A stretch of DNA of 64,000 bases from Diadema setosum (lineage: Eukaryota; Echinodermata; Echinoidea; Diadematoida; Diadematidae), in assembly GCA_033980235.1 (NCBI GenBank), contig CM067064.1, positions 30,946,170 through 31,010,169 on the forward strand. The letters are read 5' to 3'. The notes under the pieces were generated by a model, which ran no database searches, had not been told where the DNA came from, and was given only the letters and a program-made list of their open reading frames with translations. Numbering within the stretch: the stretch's first letter is position 1; the number at the start of each line of letters is the position of its first letter. The translations under genes and the position numbers were made by a program. This document shows positions 47,201 to 58,414 of this stretch, in pieces.

Positions 47201-50200
47201 ACACACACACACACAATTTGCCTATCAGCTCAATGAGATAAAGTTTAAGAGTGAGGATTAAATGCCATTATTATTTATTCATTCATATTATTAATAATGA
47301 TTTATTCTGCTTTTCATGTTAATTGTTGAAGGGTCTGTTCCTCTACTTTGGCAACAAAGTACTGTCATCAAGGTTGGTACATGGCATTTATTTTTTGCAA
47401 AAAAAAAAAAATAGTGTTAAAAGCTACAATCATCTTCGAGCAGTGTAATATTTCTTTACCCTGTTTACCAAGCTTACCAATATCTAGTGTACCAGTATTT
47501 TTGCTTCTCTTTACATCATGTACACACAGCAAAAAAAAAAGTGCAGCAAACACCCAACTAGAGTAGAAACTCAAAAAAGAAAGAAAAAAAAAATACCAGC
47601 AAAAAGTGTATAAATGGATCTTAATTCCGGTATCAAATTTTACAGCTACATGTATGAGTTCCACGTTGTTTGATTTTCAGACTCTGGTGTTTGTGTCTAT
47701 CATGCAAGCTCAGATCAAGTCCTTTGTGATGTTCATGCATTTGATAACACTCTGCGTGGTCTCCACAACCATCACCATGGCAACCGCATCCAATCACCAT
47801 CACCACCAGAACCATTAACAAATTGCTACCAGTGATACCACCATGAACAGCATAGGCAGGCTACACCAGCAAAAATGGCAAATATTAAACGCCTTTTGAA
47901 TAGCTGAAAGATGTGACTTTAATGTCTTATTCATAACATATAATTATAAATATGAAAAAAAAAAACCAAGGAGGAGTTGTTGTATTAGTGATCCAGCATT
48001 CATAACTTAACCAGGTAACTCTGCATGAAAATTACAGTTCTTTTGACAGAATTCTTCAATTAATTAACTAAAAAATAAGATGAGCAGACAGTACTATTTA
48101 ACTATAGAAAACCACCCATATTTTGCCTTTCCCAATTAAACTTGAGAGTGATAAGACAATATGTTATAGAATACACAGAATTCCTTTTACAGAACGGTTG
48201 AAAAATAAAACTATAAAAGAATATGTGTTCAAATGTTTATACACTTTTATAATGGAAATGTTGTAATTGACGAGAAAATAATTTCTGATATGTTGCCCTA
48301 CATACTTTTACCGATGTTAATATTAAGTGTTAATGTTGTTAACTCAATATTTATTTTTGTTTTTATGTCAGTAATGGCTATTGACAAACAAATGCGAGTT
48401 TATGAAATAAGGATTAAAATTCAAAATGTAAGTGTCCATTTGGGTTATGCCTTTTGCCTCATAATGGTTTGTTTTGTCTTGTTTTTTTAAATTGAGTTTT
48501 CCCCATTAAATAACTTTTTAAAGAGATAAAAACTGTGCTTTCGTTGTAGAGGGAAGAAGTCACAGCTAGATGAAGTCAACAGATCCTGTATTGAGTCACA
48601 GAAATTATCAATTCAGTAGACTTAATAGTTTTTATGGTACTGTGGTGCTTCACTAATGAGATAAAGAAGTGTTTTCAGACTTCCAAAAGAGCTCTTGTGT
48701 AAACCTGTTTAGAAGCACTACGGGAACTCACACTAATCTACTCATAGTATTTAAAATCGAGCCATTTTCTGTCTAAAGGCAAACTTGAAACACTATTCTC
48801 TGAAACACATTTGTCAAGTCGCATATGGCCAATCCTGGTCCAAGGGTGCTTTCCATTCAAAATTTGCTGGCCTCAATGACCTCCAAACATAGTGGAAGAG
48901 ATGGAGCTTAGTTTAACCTTGGAGGTACATGTAGCTATGTACCTCCATGGCTTGACCATGGACCTACCACACATTGACATACATCGCTCGTTTATTAATT
49001 CAAACACCCGTTTCTGTGAAAAAGCATCACAATAACATTTTAAAGGTGCTTTCATGCTGTGATCTCATCGTGCATCACCGACAGCCAGCCTGGAGTAATA
49101 GCAAGACAGCGCTTTGAGATATCCAAAAACTACATGCGCAGAAGATAATATTTGCGATATGCACATACTTTACGAGAGAAAGCAAGTACGTATTTCAGCA
49201 GGTTGGTTGTAATTTGTAATCTAATTTTTTTCCATTTTTTGCACATTGTTTCAGAGTAAATATGGACAGTAATGGTAGACGACATGTCTGTCTTACCATT
49301 AAGCAACATTACATGTGCGTCCACAAGTATCCATTTCAGTAATTACTTATTTTGCGACACGTAATTTGTCATGATTTGAGGTTTGCTACTCCCCATCATT
49401 GTTGATTTTCCAAAGGCAGTTAAGTCTGAAAAGGCCCCTCAGTAAAATAAAACCGAAATGAGGGAAACGGTTCTTGTATCAGTGACGATGAACGATTACA
49501 CAACGGTCATTGTCCAAACATCTGAACGTACCCATCAAGATGCACATAATCAGGTGGCGTTGATGCAGATTGAATCAAAGAAAAACCTCCATTCATAGTC
49601 CATGTGTGTAGTAGGTCCATGGTTTGACCCTTGGCCCCCTTTACAATGGTACATGCCGACTTGTATGCACAATGACATTTAAGTGTACAAAGAGTTGCTT
49701 AGTTGTTTAACAGATCATGGATGTGGTGACAAAGCTGTTTGAAATTACCTTCTGTGTTTAAAGGGGTTGACAACGAGGTTAATTGCAGTATGTGAACACA
49801 TTGCATGTCTAAACAACATTAAAAACATGTTTTCTTGACATTTTTTTTTTCAGTCTGAAACCCCTTTTACAGAAAGTTCCATTAATTCAAAGAACGTGAA
49901 ACTGATTCCATTTATACAATAGACCTGCTACATGATGTAGTAAGAATTGTATGCCATCTTCATGCACAGCCGGCTCAACTAGATGTTTAGAAAATTTGCA
50001 GTGATTTGAGAGTTACTTAAATAGTCTATGTTAGATTGCATTACATTTTTTTTTCTTTCACCAAAAATAAAGAAGAAAGCTCTTTTGTGTTCTAGAAAAT
50101 GACTACAACATTGAAAACGACTACAACATACACTACAACAAAGATAATTTGCTTTTTTTCTGTAATGGTGTTACATTATTCCTAGAACTAATTCTTTGCA

Positions 50201-51123
50201 CACTCTGTAATTGGTTTCCATTGTCTTGTAAGCACAGCGATTTCTGTTGTCCATTGTGTCACCAAGGTCTTGCACAGAATTAGTAAAAATATACAATTTG
50301 TCTGACTAAAAAAAAAAGAATAAAAAAATAAATAAAATAAAGAGAAACCAAAATATCACTTTCTTTGTGTTTATGGTGTTTCATTTATTTGCTTGAAATA
50401 TGCTGTTTTTCAGTCTGTTGTTTCCCCTCCCCATCCAATTTTGGTTTAATTTAAAAGTAATATTAATGGTAGTGCTGTATGGTTAAAACACTATGTAACA
50501 GAATTGGGAGGAGACTGGTGTTTGCACAGTGATTTTTTCCTATTGTACAGGATTACCTGGTAAAGGGGAGGTTTCTTGACATAAACTGTACACATACAAA
50601 AATCAGCAAATACAGAAAGAAACATTCAATTCCAGGAAAATCAGACAATCTCTGGCTTTTAAAGTCACAAATTAAAAAAAAAAAATCTACTCCAAATACA
50701 CCCCAGTGAAGATTGGAATTATACTACATTGTACATTATACACATTGTTCCACAATAGGACAATACACTATATAGAAATCATAAAAAGGAAACTTGCAAA
50801 ATATTATCATTTCTATGGGACATCAAAGCAACACTTATAGCTTTTCCAGAAAACATGAAAAATCGATCTCCCTCAACATGTCTCAGTAGGTCAGAAGTTT
50901 TAAACTTTTTCATACTATAGACCTACAAGTGTATTTGTACATCACTTATCTGTGAAGTGTCTTACCTTTGTGTATTTTACTTCGATTTCACGTCAAGAAC
51001 TGTTATACATTTTTGACCAAAAGAGGGCAGTATACGGAATTAATACTTTTAGACACTCTTGGACAGATCGATTTTACTCAATTCTGCTTTTACTGAACCC
51101 ATGCTTACGTCTTTAATATTTGT
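41286..51123. other. Long gene-poor stretch
   Basis: No exon with a recognisable domain on either strand. It holds (GAT)n near 43628, (CA)n near 47178, poly-G or poly-C near 42161, 42690 and 45862, and a CATCAC run near 47790. A 119-codon minus-strand frame ending at 41250 has no known motif and no splice context that I trust. Confidence 0.5.
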
Positions 51124-51880
51124 CCTTTAAAGAAGAAATCCAGCCCAAAATCTTATCAATTTCAAAAGAAAGAAAAGAAATTTCCATGCAGAACAGTGCA
51201 AATATGACTAAAAATTGGTTAAGAAATAAGGCAGTTATGACATTCTAAAATATCAAAATTTTTTGGAAAACACTTCTTGACCAGTCGTGTATTTTTCAAG
51301 TCAGCACGCTGATGATGTCATGCTCTTACAATTTCTTATTCCTTTCAGAGACAGAAATGACAAAAATCTTGTATTTCTGGTGTATGAATATAAAACTTGC
51401 CTTATAATCACCCAAAACTAAAAACAGAAACAAACACACACACACACAATAAAAAAAACAAATCTTACCTTTGATACATTTTTGGATGGGAATATGTTTT
51501 TACCTGAACAGTGGACTCCCATTATTTTGAAGTCCGCGGGACCGGCAGTTTTTTTTTTTAAATCAAAATTTCGTTATAACTGAAAAAAAAAAATACATAG
51601 AGCTGATAATGTTGTGGCCTGAATTTTCATTTTGTTGTAACCGTGTTTGTTATAATAGGAGTGCATTGTATTAGCTAAAAGTATACTTATATATATTTGA
51701 ATGAAAAATTGTGAGGGCATGACATCATCAACTCGTCATTTGAATATTCATGAGGACTGGTCAAGAAATGTTTTCCGAAAAAGAAGTAAAAAAGTCATTA
51801 TGTCATGTATTTCTTATTTCTTATTCAATTTCAGTCATTTTTTAATTTTTCTGTAGCGATTATTTTTTTTTTCTTTGGGA
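51124..51880. mobile_element. Long fold-back element with a nested insertion
   Basis: The left arm (about 51165-51345) contains AACACTTCTTGACCAGTC and GCTGATGATGTCATGC. The right arm (about 51700-51880) contains GCATGACATCATCAAC and GACTGGTCAAGAAATGTTTT. They are inverted partners over nearly 200 bases at perhaps 75-80% identity. A second element sits in the loop. The outer ends are not clean. Confidence 0.65.
51509..51668. mobile_element. Possible pogo-like element nested in the fold-back
   Basis: The ends CAGTGGACTCCCATTAT and ATAATAGGAGTGCATTG pair at 14 of 17 positions. TA follows on the right but not on the left, so the target duplication is incomplete. Confidence 0.45.
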
Positions 51881-52332
51881 GTGTAAGTATTCATTTTCAG
51901 GGGTAGGGGTAGATTTCCTATTCAATCAGATATCAACACCCTCCATGTATTTAAACATGATAAAAATGCGCTGGCTGTAGGTGTCTAGCTTGTAACACAT
52001 CAGTGAATTGTGTGCATAGAGAGCAAGTGAAGAAAATAGTTATGCCTCTGTGTTATGGTTATTGTTTGGCAATAGACAATCTACACAGTAAGAGGATGAA
52101 ATATAATGACATATGCATGATAAATTAATGTCTTGGAGGTACTGTTCTCCTCTTATAATTTTCTTCTTCAATCAAGATTTGTTGTTGTTTTTAATGGATA
52201 GAAGATTACATTTCCTAATTTAGATCCCACATTTCACTTGTACAAAATCTAGCAGTATGACCAAAATGCATGTTTGAAAGGTATGTGACAATTTCTCACA
52301 CTCAAGGACCATGAAAACGATGTGCCAAAGAG
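51881..52332. other. 3' flank of the minus-strand gene
   Basis: A minus-strand ATTAAA lies at 52195-52190, about 400 bases past the stop codon at 52596. It is a candidate polyadenylation signal with no other support. Confidence 0.3.
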
Positions 52333-52515
52333 CGTATCAGGGCAATTACTCCCCGAGCGACCCCACCCCAATACTGGTTAGTGATAAGGTTAAAGTGAAG
52401 ATTAAGGTTAGGTTTTAGGTTAGAGTTTGGGTTAGGATTAGGTTCAGGATTAGGATTAGGGTTAGGGTCAGGAGAAGGGTCTGGGGTAATTGTCCAGGGG
52501 TAATATTGTCCTAGA
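52333..52515. mobile_element. Repeat element with telomere-like GGTTAG units, copy 1
   Basis: The core is a degenerate GGTTAG/GGATTAGGGTTAGG array. The flanks GTATCAGGGCAATTACTCCC and GGGGTAATTGTCCAGG are loosely inverted. The same flanks and core recur at 56897-57115, so this is a dispersed element and not a chromosome end. Confidence 0.7.
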
Positions 52516-52595
52516 CCCGCCAAACAGAAAGGAAAATCAAAATCCAGAACAACCTGCTACCTGCGCCCGTGCACAGCGTAGGAGGGCGCTCTAAC

Positions 52596-52870
52596 TCAGT
52601 TGACATCGTAAATTTGAAGGTTTCCTCCGTAATTCCTTTTGAGGCGTATTTCCTGGTCCCAGCCTTGGAGGAATCTGGTAACTCGATAAGTTGAGACGTT
52701 CCTCGGGTCCACCAAGCCCACGGTGTAGGGGGCGGAAGAGAAATAGAGTTTAGAGCGCCAGAGCGTGAGGTGATACATAGCTTCAGGCGCAATAAGCACG
52801 TCGGTTCTTCCCGTCCCGTTGAAGTACACAGATTCGATTTTCACGGCGTCGGTCCAATACAAGATGGATG
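52596..52870 (-). CDS. Propeller exon with blades 5 and 6, and stop codon
   Basis: The acceptor ACTTAAG|CA precedes [18 protein letters not shown]. Blade 6 begins [12 protein letters not shown], and the closing strand is NLQIYDVN followed by TGA at 52598-52596. The entry phase of 1 fits the preceding exon and gives Ala at the junction. An in-frame TAA lies just upstream of the acceptor, supporting the boundary. The only in-frame GT near the end (GAT|GTCAAC) is a poor donor, so this is probably the terminal exon. A weakly spliced continuation cannot be excluded. Confidence 0.85.
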
Positions 52871-54721
52871 CTTAAGTTGGTCATACACGGAGAGACAAAC
52901 GACTGAGGTTTAAGACACGATGTACAAGAACAAACTATTTTCGGTTGTGTAGTAAAACGAGGTTAATTATAGATGGATCCATTCATCAATTCACTTTATC
53001 CCGTTGAGGACGGACTGATTTTGCTACAACACTCATTTCCCATAGACACCTGCCCGAGTATACTCGGGACTCATCCTCAACGGGTTAAAATACCTACGGT
53101 TTTGGTGTTGAATTTTGGATTTTTTTTTTTCGTTTTTGACAGGACATAATCGTAAATCATATGTATCTACTATGTTGTAAAGAAACACTCGGAGAGCGCA
53201 GACCTCCGCCAACCCGTTCCTTTCCAGTCATTAGATACACGCATACTGAAAATCGCTCAAAGTTTATTTCTCAATGACAAAGAAGCCTTGTGTTTACCTC
53301 ATCAGCTTCCTGCTGCACGTATATACAAAACCTCAAATACACGCAGCTTGAACATTCAACTAAATTGACAAATGTTTTGCCAATGATTAAAAAATATCCT
53401 TCAGAAATTCATGAAAATTCAATGATAACTTCCCACACTTAAAGGGACACTACAGTACTAGTTAAAGGTCCAGTTTACCTTTGGGAGCAGTGATTTGAAA
53501 AATGTTCAAGATATCACCTTTCATGCATATGTGTAGGTTTGTTGTATCACAAAACACCCTCCCTTCTAAAATTTTTGCAATAAAGCCTAAAATATGAGGA
53601 GATGTCAGTGTTTTTCTCAATAAACCGTAACTGTAGACGGTTTAGTCTGGAAACATTTTTATTATAACCATTGTTCACATTTTGTATATGTAACAATACT
53701 TAACATCGATTTTACTGCTTCAAATTTTCACAGTGGTTGTTTCTGTCACTAACTCACATTTTAGAACTATTTTAAAGCACTAATGCTGGGTTTTTATTTC
53801 ATCTGCAAATGGTAAATTATGCCTTTAAGGTGGGGATTCATGTTTTGAACATTCCTAAGTGAGATAATGAGAAACCTCTTATGAAATATGAAAGAGCATG
53901 TATCTAGGAACCAACGTTTATTTGATGAAAATTGGTTTTCAAATGACTGAGATATCAAAAAAAAAAAGTGATAATAATAAAGGTGACGGGCCACGCCTTT
54001 TATTAGGATCTCTTTGTTTCACCTTGTTTTTGGATATCTCAGCCATTCCAAAACCGATTTTCATCAAATAAACTTTTTATACCCCTTAGAATTGCATGCT
54101 CTTTGACATCTCATAGAGTGGTTTCTGAATATCTCGCAAAACGTTAAATGCTAAATCCTCACCTCGACCAGAACTGTACACACCCTTTAATGTCCATATC
54201 AACTTGTCCTGTAGGTCTAAGTTTCATCCAACATAATCTGTTCACAACTTTTTTTTAGTTATTTTGCAAACGGACAAACAATCAAACAAGCAACGCCGGC
54301 AAAACATTAACTTCCTTGGCGGAGGACGGTAAAAAATTCTGAAAATAATGATTATATCAAGAGCTAGTAAGATAGTTAAGATCACAAAAGGAGAAAGAAA
54401 ACGGGGTCAGAGAATGAGGATGAGGACAAAGAATGATATCAGGAAGAAGAAAGATGAACAATAGAACAAGATCAAACACGAATACCGTCGATGTCCAAGG
54501 CAACATGGGACGTGACACCAGTAGAAGGCACAAATATCGTGTAATTGGAGCCGTCCAAGCCCGAACGCCCGATTCCAGCCGTTTGTTTCCAGTAAATGTG
54601 TCTGCGAATGAAACCAGGAAATGGTCAATTTTATTTTTTGTTCACATCAGTGTCTCTCGCTGGATGTTTATTACTTTCTGTATGGATGTCATTGTTTCAA
54701 AATAGAAAATATTACACATGT

Positions 54722-54760
<39 letters not shown>

Positions 54761-55691
54761 TGTATATATAAACCCTTCAAAAAAGTTTGGAAATCTGACT
54801 TCAGTTGTAAATTTCTCCAGTTTGTAAGCACTATATACAATACATGCTTGATATCAATGGAAAGAGTATTACATTCCCTTTATAATGATATCCTACTCAT
54901 TGTGATTATGCTATCAAGTAAAGAACTGTATTTAAAAGTGTCTGATAAGGTCTGTATTGAAAAGTTGCAAAACGATCAAGAAATGTCCTTATGAATGAGA
55001 ATGGTCGTGAAGAGTACATTAAGAACATGTTCTTTTGTGTTATGTCTTTTGTTCTCAACTGGTCAGCCAAGAAGGCAAATTTCAACAGACATCTTAACTT
55101 CACATTCAAGTTTTCAGTGGTGGCATGCCAGGCAATTTTGATAGCTCATCAAGTTTTATGGTTGTACATCATTCCACTTGTAAGCAATGTTCAAAAACCC
55201 CGCGCCATAGGATGAGATGCTTCAAAAAGATGACAACGCAAAACGACATAGAGCGAGACATGTGCGCAACTTTCGAGAGAGAGAGAGAGGGCATTATTAG
55301 AAATGGACTGGCCTGCATGCAGCCCCGACCGCAACCCCATAGAATATTTTTGGGATCAACTTGGTCGAGCTGTGGGGAAGAGGGTCACAAATGCAACGAC
55401 AAAATATAGGCAGGACTGCGTCAGATACTGGTTGACGCCAATCAACAGCATGAGGACAAGGTGCCAGGCGGTGGTGCAAGCACTTGTCTCGTCCACCAGA
55501 TGCTGAGCCCCGATCATGTTCATTGACAATATAAAGACAAAGTAAGCATAAAGTAAACACAAAATAACGACAAAATGAAGACAAAATAGAGATGAAATTC
55601 CAATGAAATCAGGACCATGTCATTTCAAATGTCTTTGTCGCGGTTATGCGGCGAGGTTCTGTGAGATGAAATGGTTTGAGTCATGATCGTT

Positions 55692-55735
<44 letters not shown>

Positions 55736-58364
55736 TATCTGTTTGGTTGAACACATACATGTTTCTCTCCATAAAAATGCTGATGTTACAGTAAATGAAC
55801 ACCAAAGAAAAAATGGGGAACTCACTCATCACGAGGAAACTGCACTACGGACGTCAAAAATTGGGCCATTTTGCAGCTTTTCAATTCTGACTTTTAAATT
55901 TACCTCATAGTTTTAAGCACTGCACCTCCATGTATACGATAATCATGACAAGTATGGTATCATTTTAAAGAGAATTAAACAATATTTCTGTGGTACGAAG
56001 CACAAATGAATCATTTCTAAGAAAAGATGAGAAGAGATTGATCAAACTCAGATTTCCAAACTTTTTTGGCACCGTGTCCTCATGCTGTTGATTAGCTTCG
56101 TGATTCGCTGCTGAGGAATGGCGTTCCACTCGTCAACCAGTATCTGACGGAGTCCTACCAATGTCGTTGCATTTGTGACCCTCTTCCCCATGCACAACTC
56201 CGTTAAGCTGATCCCAAAGATGTTCTGTGGGGTTGAGGTCGGGGCTGCATGCAGGCCAGTCCATTCAAGTGATGCCCTCTCTCTCGAGAAAGTTGCACAC
56301 AAGTCTCGCTCTATCTTGCGTTGTCATCTTTTTGACGCATCTCAGCTTCAATCTGCCCTATGGCGGGGGCTTTTTGAACAATGCTTACACGTGGCATGAT
56401 GTACAACCATAAAACTTGATGAGCTATCAAAATTGCCTGGCATGGCACCACTGAAAACTTGAATGTGAAGTTAAATTGAAATTTGCCTTCATGGCTGACC
56501 AGTTGAGAACAAAAGACATAATACAAAAGAACATGTTCTCTATTTACTCTTCACGACCACTCTCATTCATAAGGAACATTCTTGTTCATTTTGCAACTTT
56601 TCAATGCAGACCTTATCAGACACTTTTGAGTACAGCCCTTCACTTGAAAGCATAATCATAATGAATAGGATATCATTTTAAAGAGAATTTAATGATCTTT
56701 TCATTGATATCAAACATGTATTGTACAGTGCTTACAAACTGGAGAAATTTACAACTGAAGTCAGATTTCCAAACTTTTTTTTTTATTGTCACCTCGTTTG
56801 GAGACTTCTCGGATGTGGTTTCACTTCTTGGTGAGCGAGCGAAATACAAGCCATTGCTTTTGGACTCATGATCCCAGTCGCCGCACCGAGATAGGTCGTA
56901 TCAGGGCAATTACCCCCGGGACAATATTTATTACCCCCCCCCCCCCCACGCTAAATACTAGTTAGTGATAAGGTTAGAGCAAAGATTTAGATAGGGTTAA
57001 GGTTTGGTTTAGGGTTAGAGTTTGGGTTAAGGCTAGAATTAGGTTAAGGATTAGGGTTAGGGTCAGGGGAAGGGTCCGGGGTAATTGCCAATGGGTAATT
57101 TCCCTAGAGTAGACCGGGATAGACCCTGAACTACACGGACAGAGATAGGCCTAGCTACACAAAAACATAATGGCCTGAACTCCGTGGTTTGTATGTTATG
57201 GTTAGTATATATCAAAAGTTGGTATGCTAATGCTCAGCAACATATATTATGACGTCATACCCGTTGACGGTATCCAGCTCTATGCCTCGGGGGTTCACGA
57301 GCCCCTGCAAAAGAAGCTCGCGCCCGCTGCCGTTGAAATAGGCTCTCTCCAATTTGTTACCGTGAAAGGCGGTCCAGTACAACATACGAGCGTCGGAGTC
57401 CAAAGCCAGGCCAGACGGCGAGGCTCCGGCTATTTCCATACAACAGACAAACGAATAATCAATCAACAAAACAAAAGAACGCAGAGCAAAAAGCCAACAA
57501 ACAATAAATCCAAAAGAAAACATTGAAAAAAAAATCAACTAATTCCAAGCTATCACTCACACACCAAAGATTGTTGTGCCTTTGCAATTTACAAATAAAC
57601 ATGTGGATTTAGTGAATGCAGCAATTTTAGTAGAACACAGCAGTGGAAGCAAGTTTGAGGGAAATCGGACGATCTGTTCAAAATTTATGATTTTTTGAAA
57701 TCTTGGTGTCAAGGTCGCCGGATCAGGAGACTACTACAGCTCATGACATCAAAATATATAAATTCCTTGGGGCATATGAACTACGATATAAAGAAAATAT
57801 AAAGACAGATCCACTGAATTTCAAATGAAAAGTACGCATTCCCTGAACTTGTTACTGACATATCATATCAGGGGTAATGTTATTACCCCTGCTTTCTGAA
57901 AATGCAATACTGCGGCTTCATTATGTGAAAAAAAGTAAATATTTGTTGAAATTTCTTTACATTTTTTTTTATTGTGGTGCATATGTGATGTCATGATCTA
58001 CAGTAGTCTTCTGATCCAAACCTTCAAAAATTAATAACTTTTGAACGGATTGTCCGATTTTCCTCAAACTTTTACTAATATATTCTACTCATATTATTCA
58101 ATTCAATTCAATTCAATTCATTTATTCTTCATTTTCACTTTTCTTCCAAGAATTGCGGTGCATACATAATTGTTGAATTCATTTCATCCACATCTTGGGC
58201 TAAATTCCCCTTTAAAGATGAAAACAGAAGAAAAACGAAAAAATGTCTTCATCTTTTAAATAAATGTAGTTCAAAGTGCGGTTTCAGGTCATGAAAATTA
58301 TTCTCCTGATGACCTAATGGTAACAACCAGTTCATTTTTTTTTTTTTTTTTTTGGGGGGGGGGT

Positions 58365-58414
<50 letters not shown>

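Larger units (their letters stand above)
52873..54483 (-). other. Intron between blades 4 and 5
   Basis: It contains a family 6 micro-element (53000), a family 2 MITE (53462) and a family 3 MITE (53825), listed separately. No other coding sequence seen. Confidence 0.7.

Noticed and set aside
52333..52515. True telomere or chromosome end
   Set aside because: Units are degenerate, flanked by unique sequence on both sides, and a second copy with the same flanks lies 4.5 kb away.
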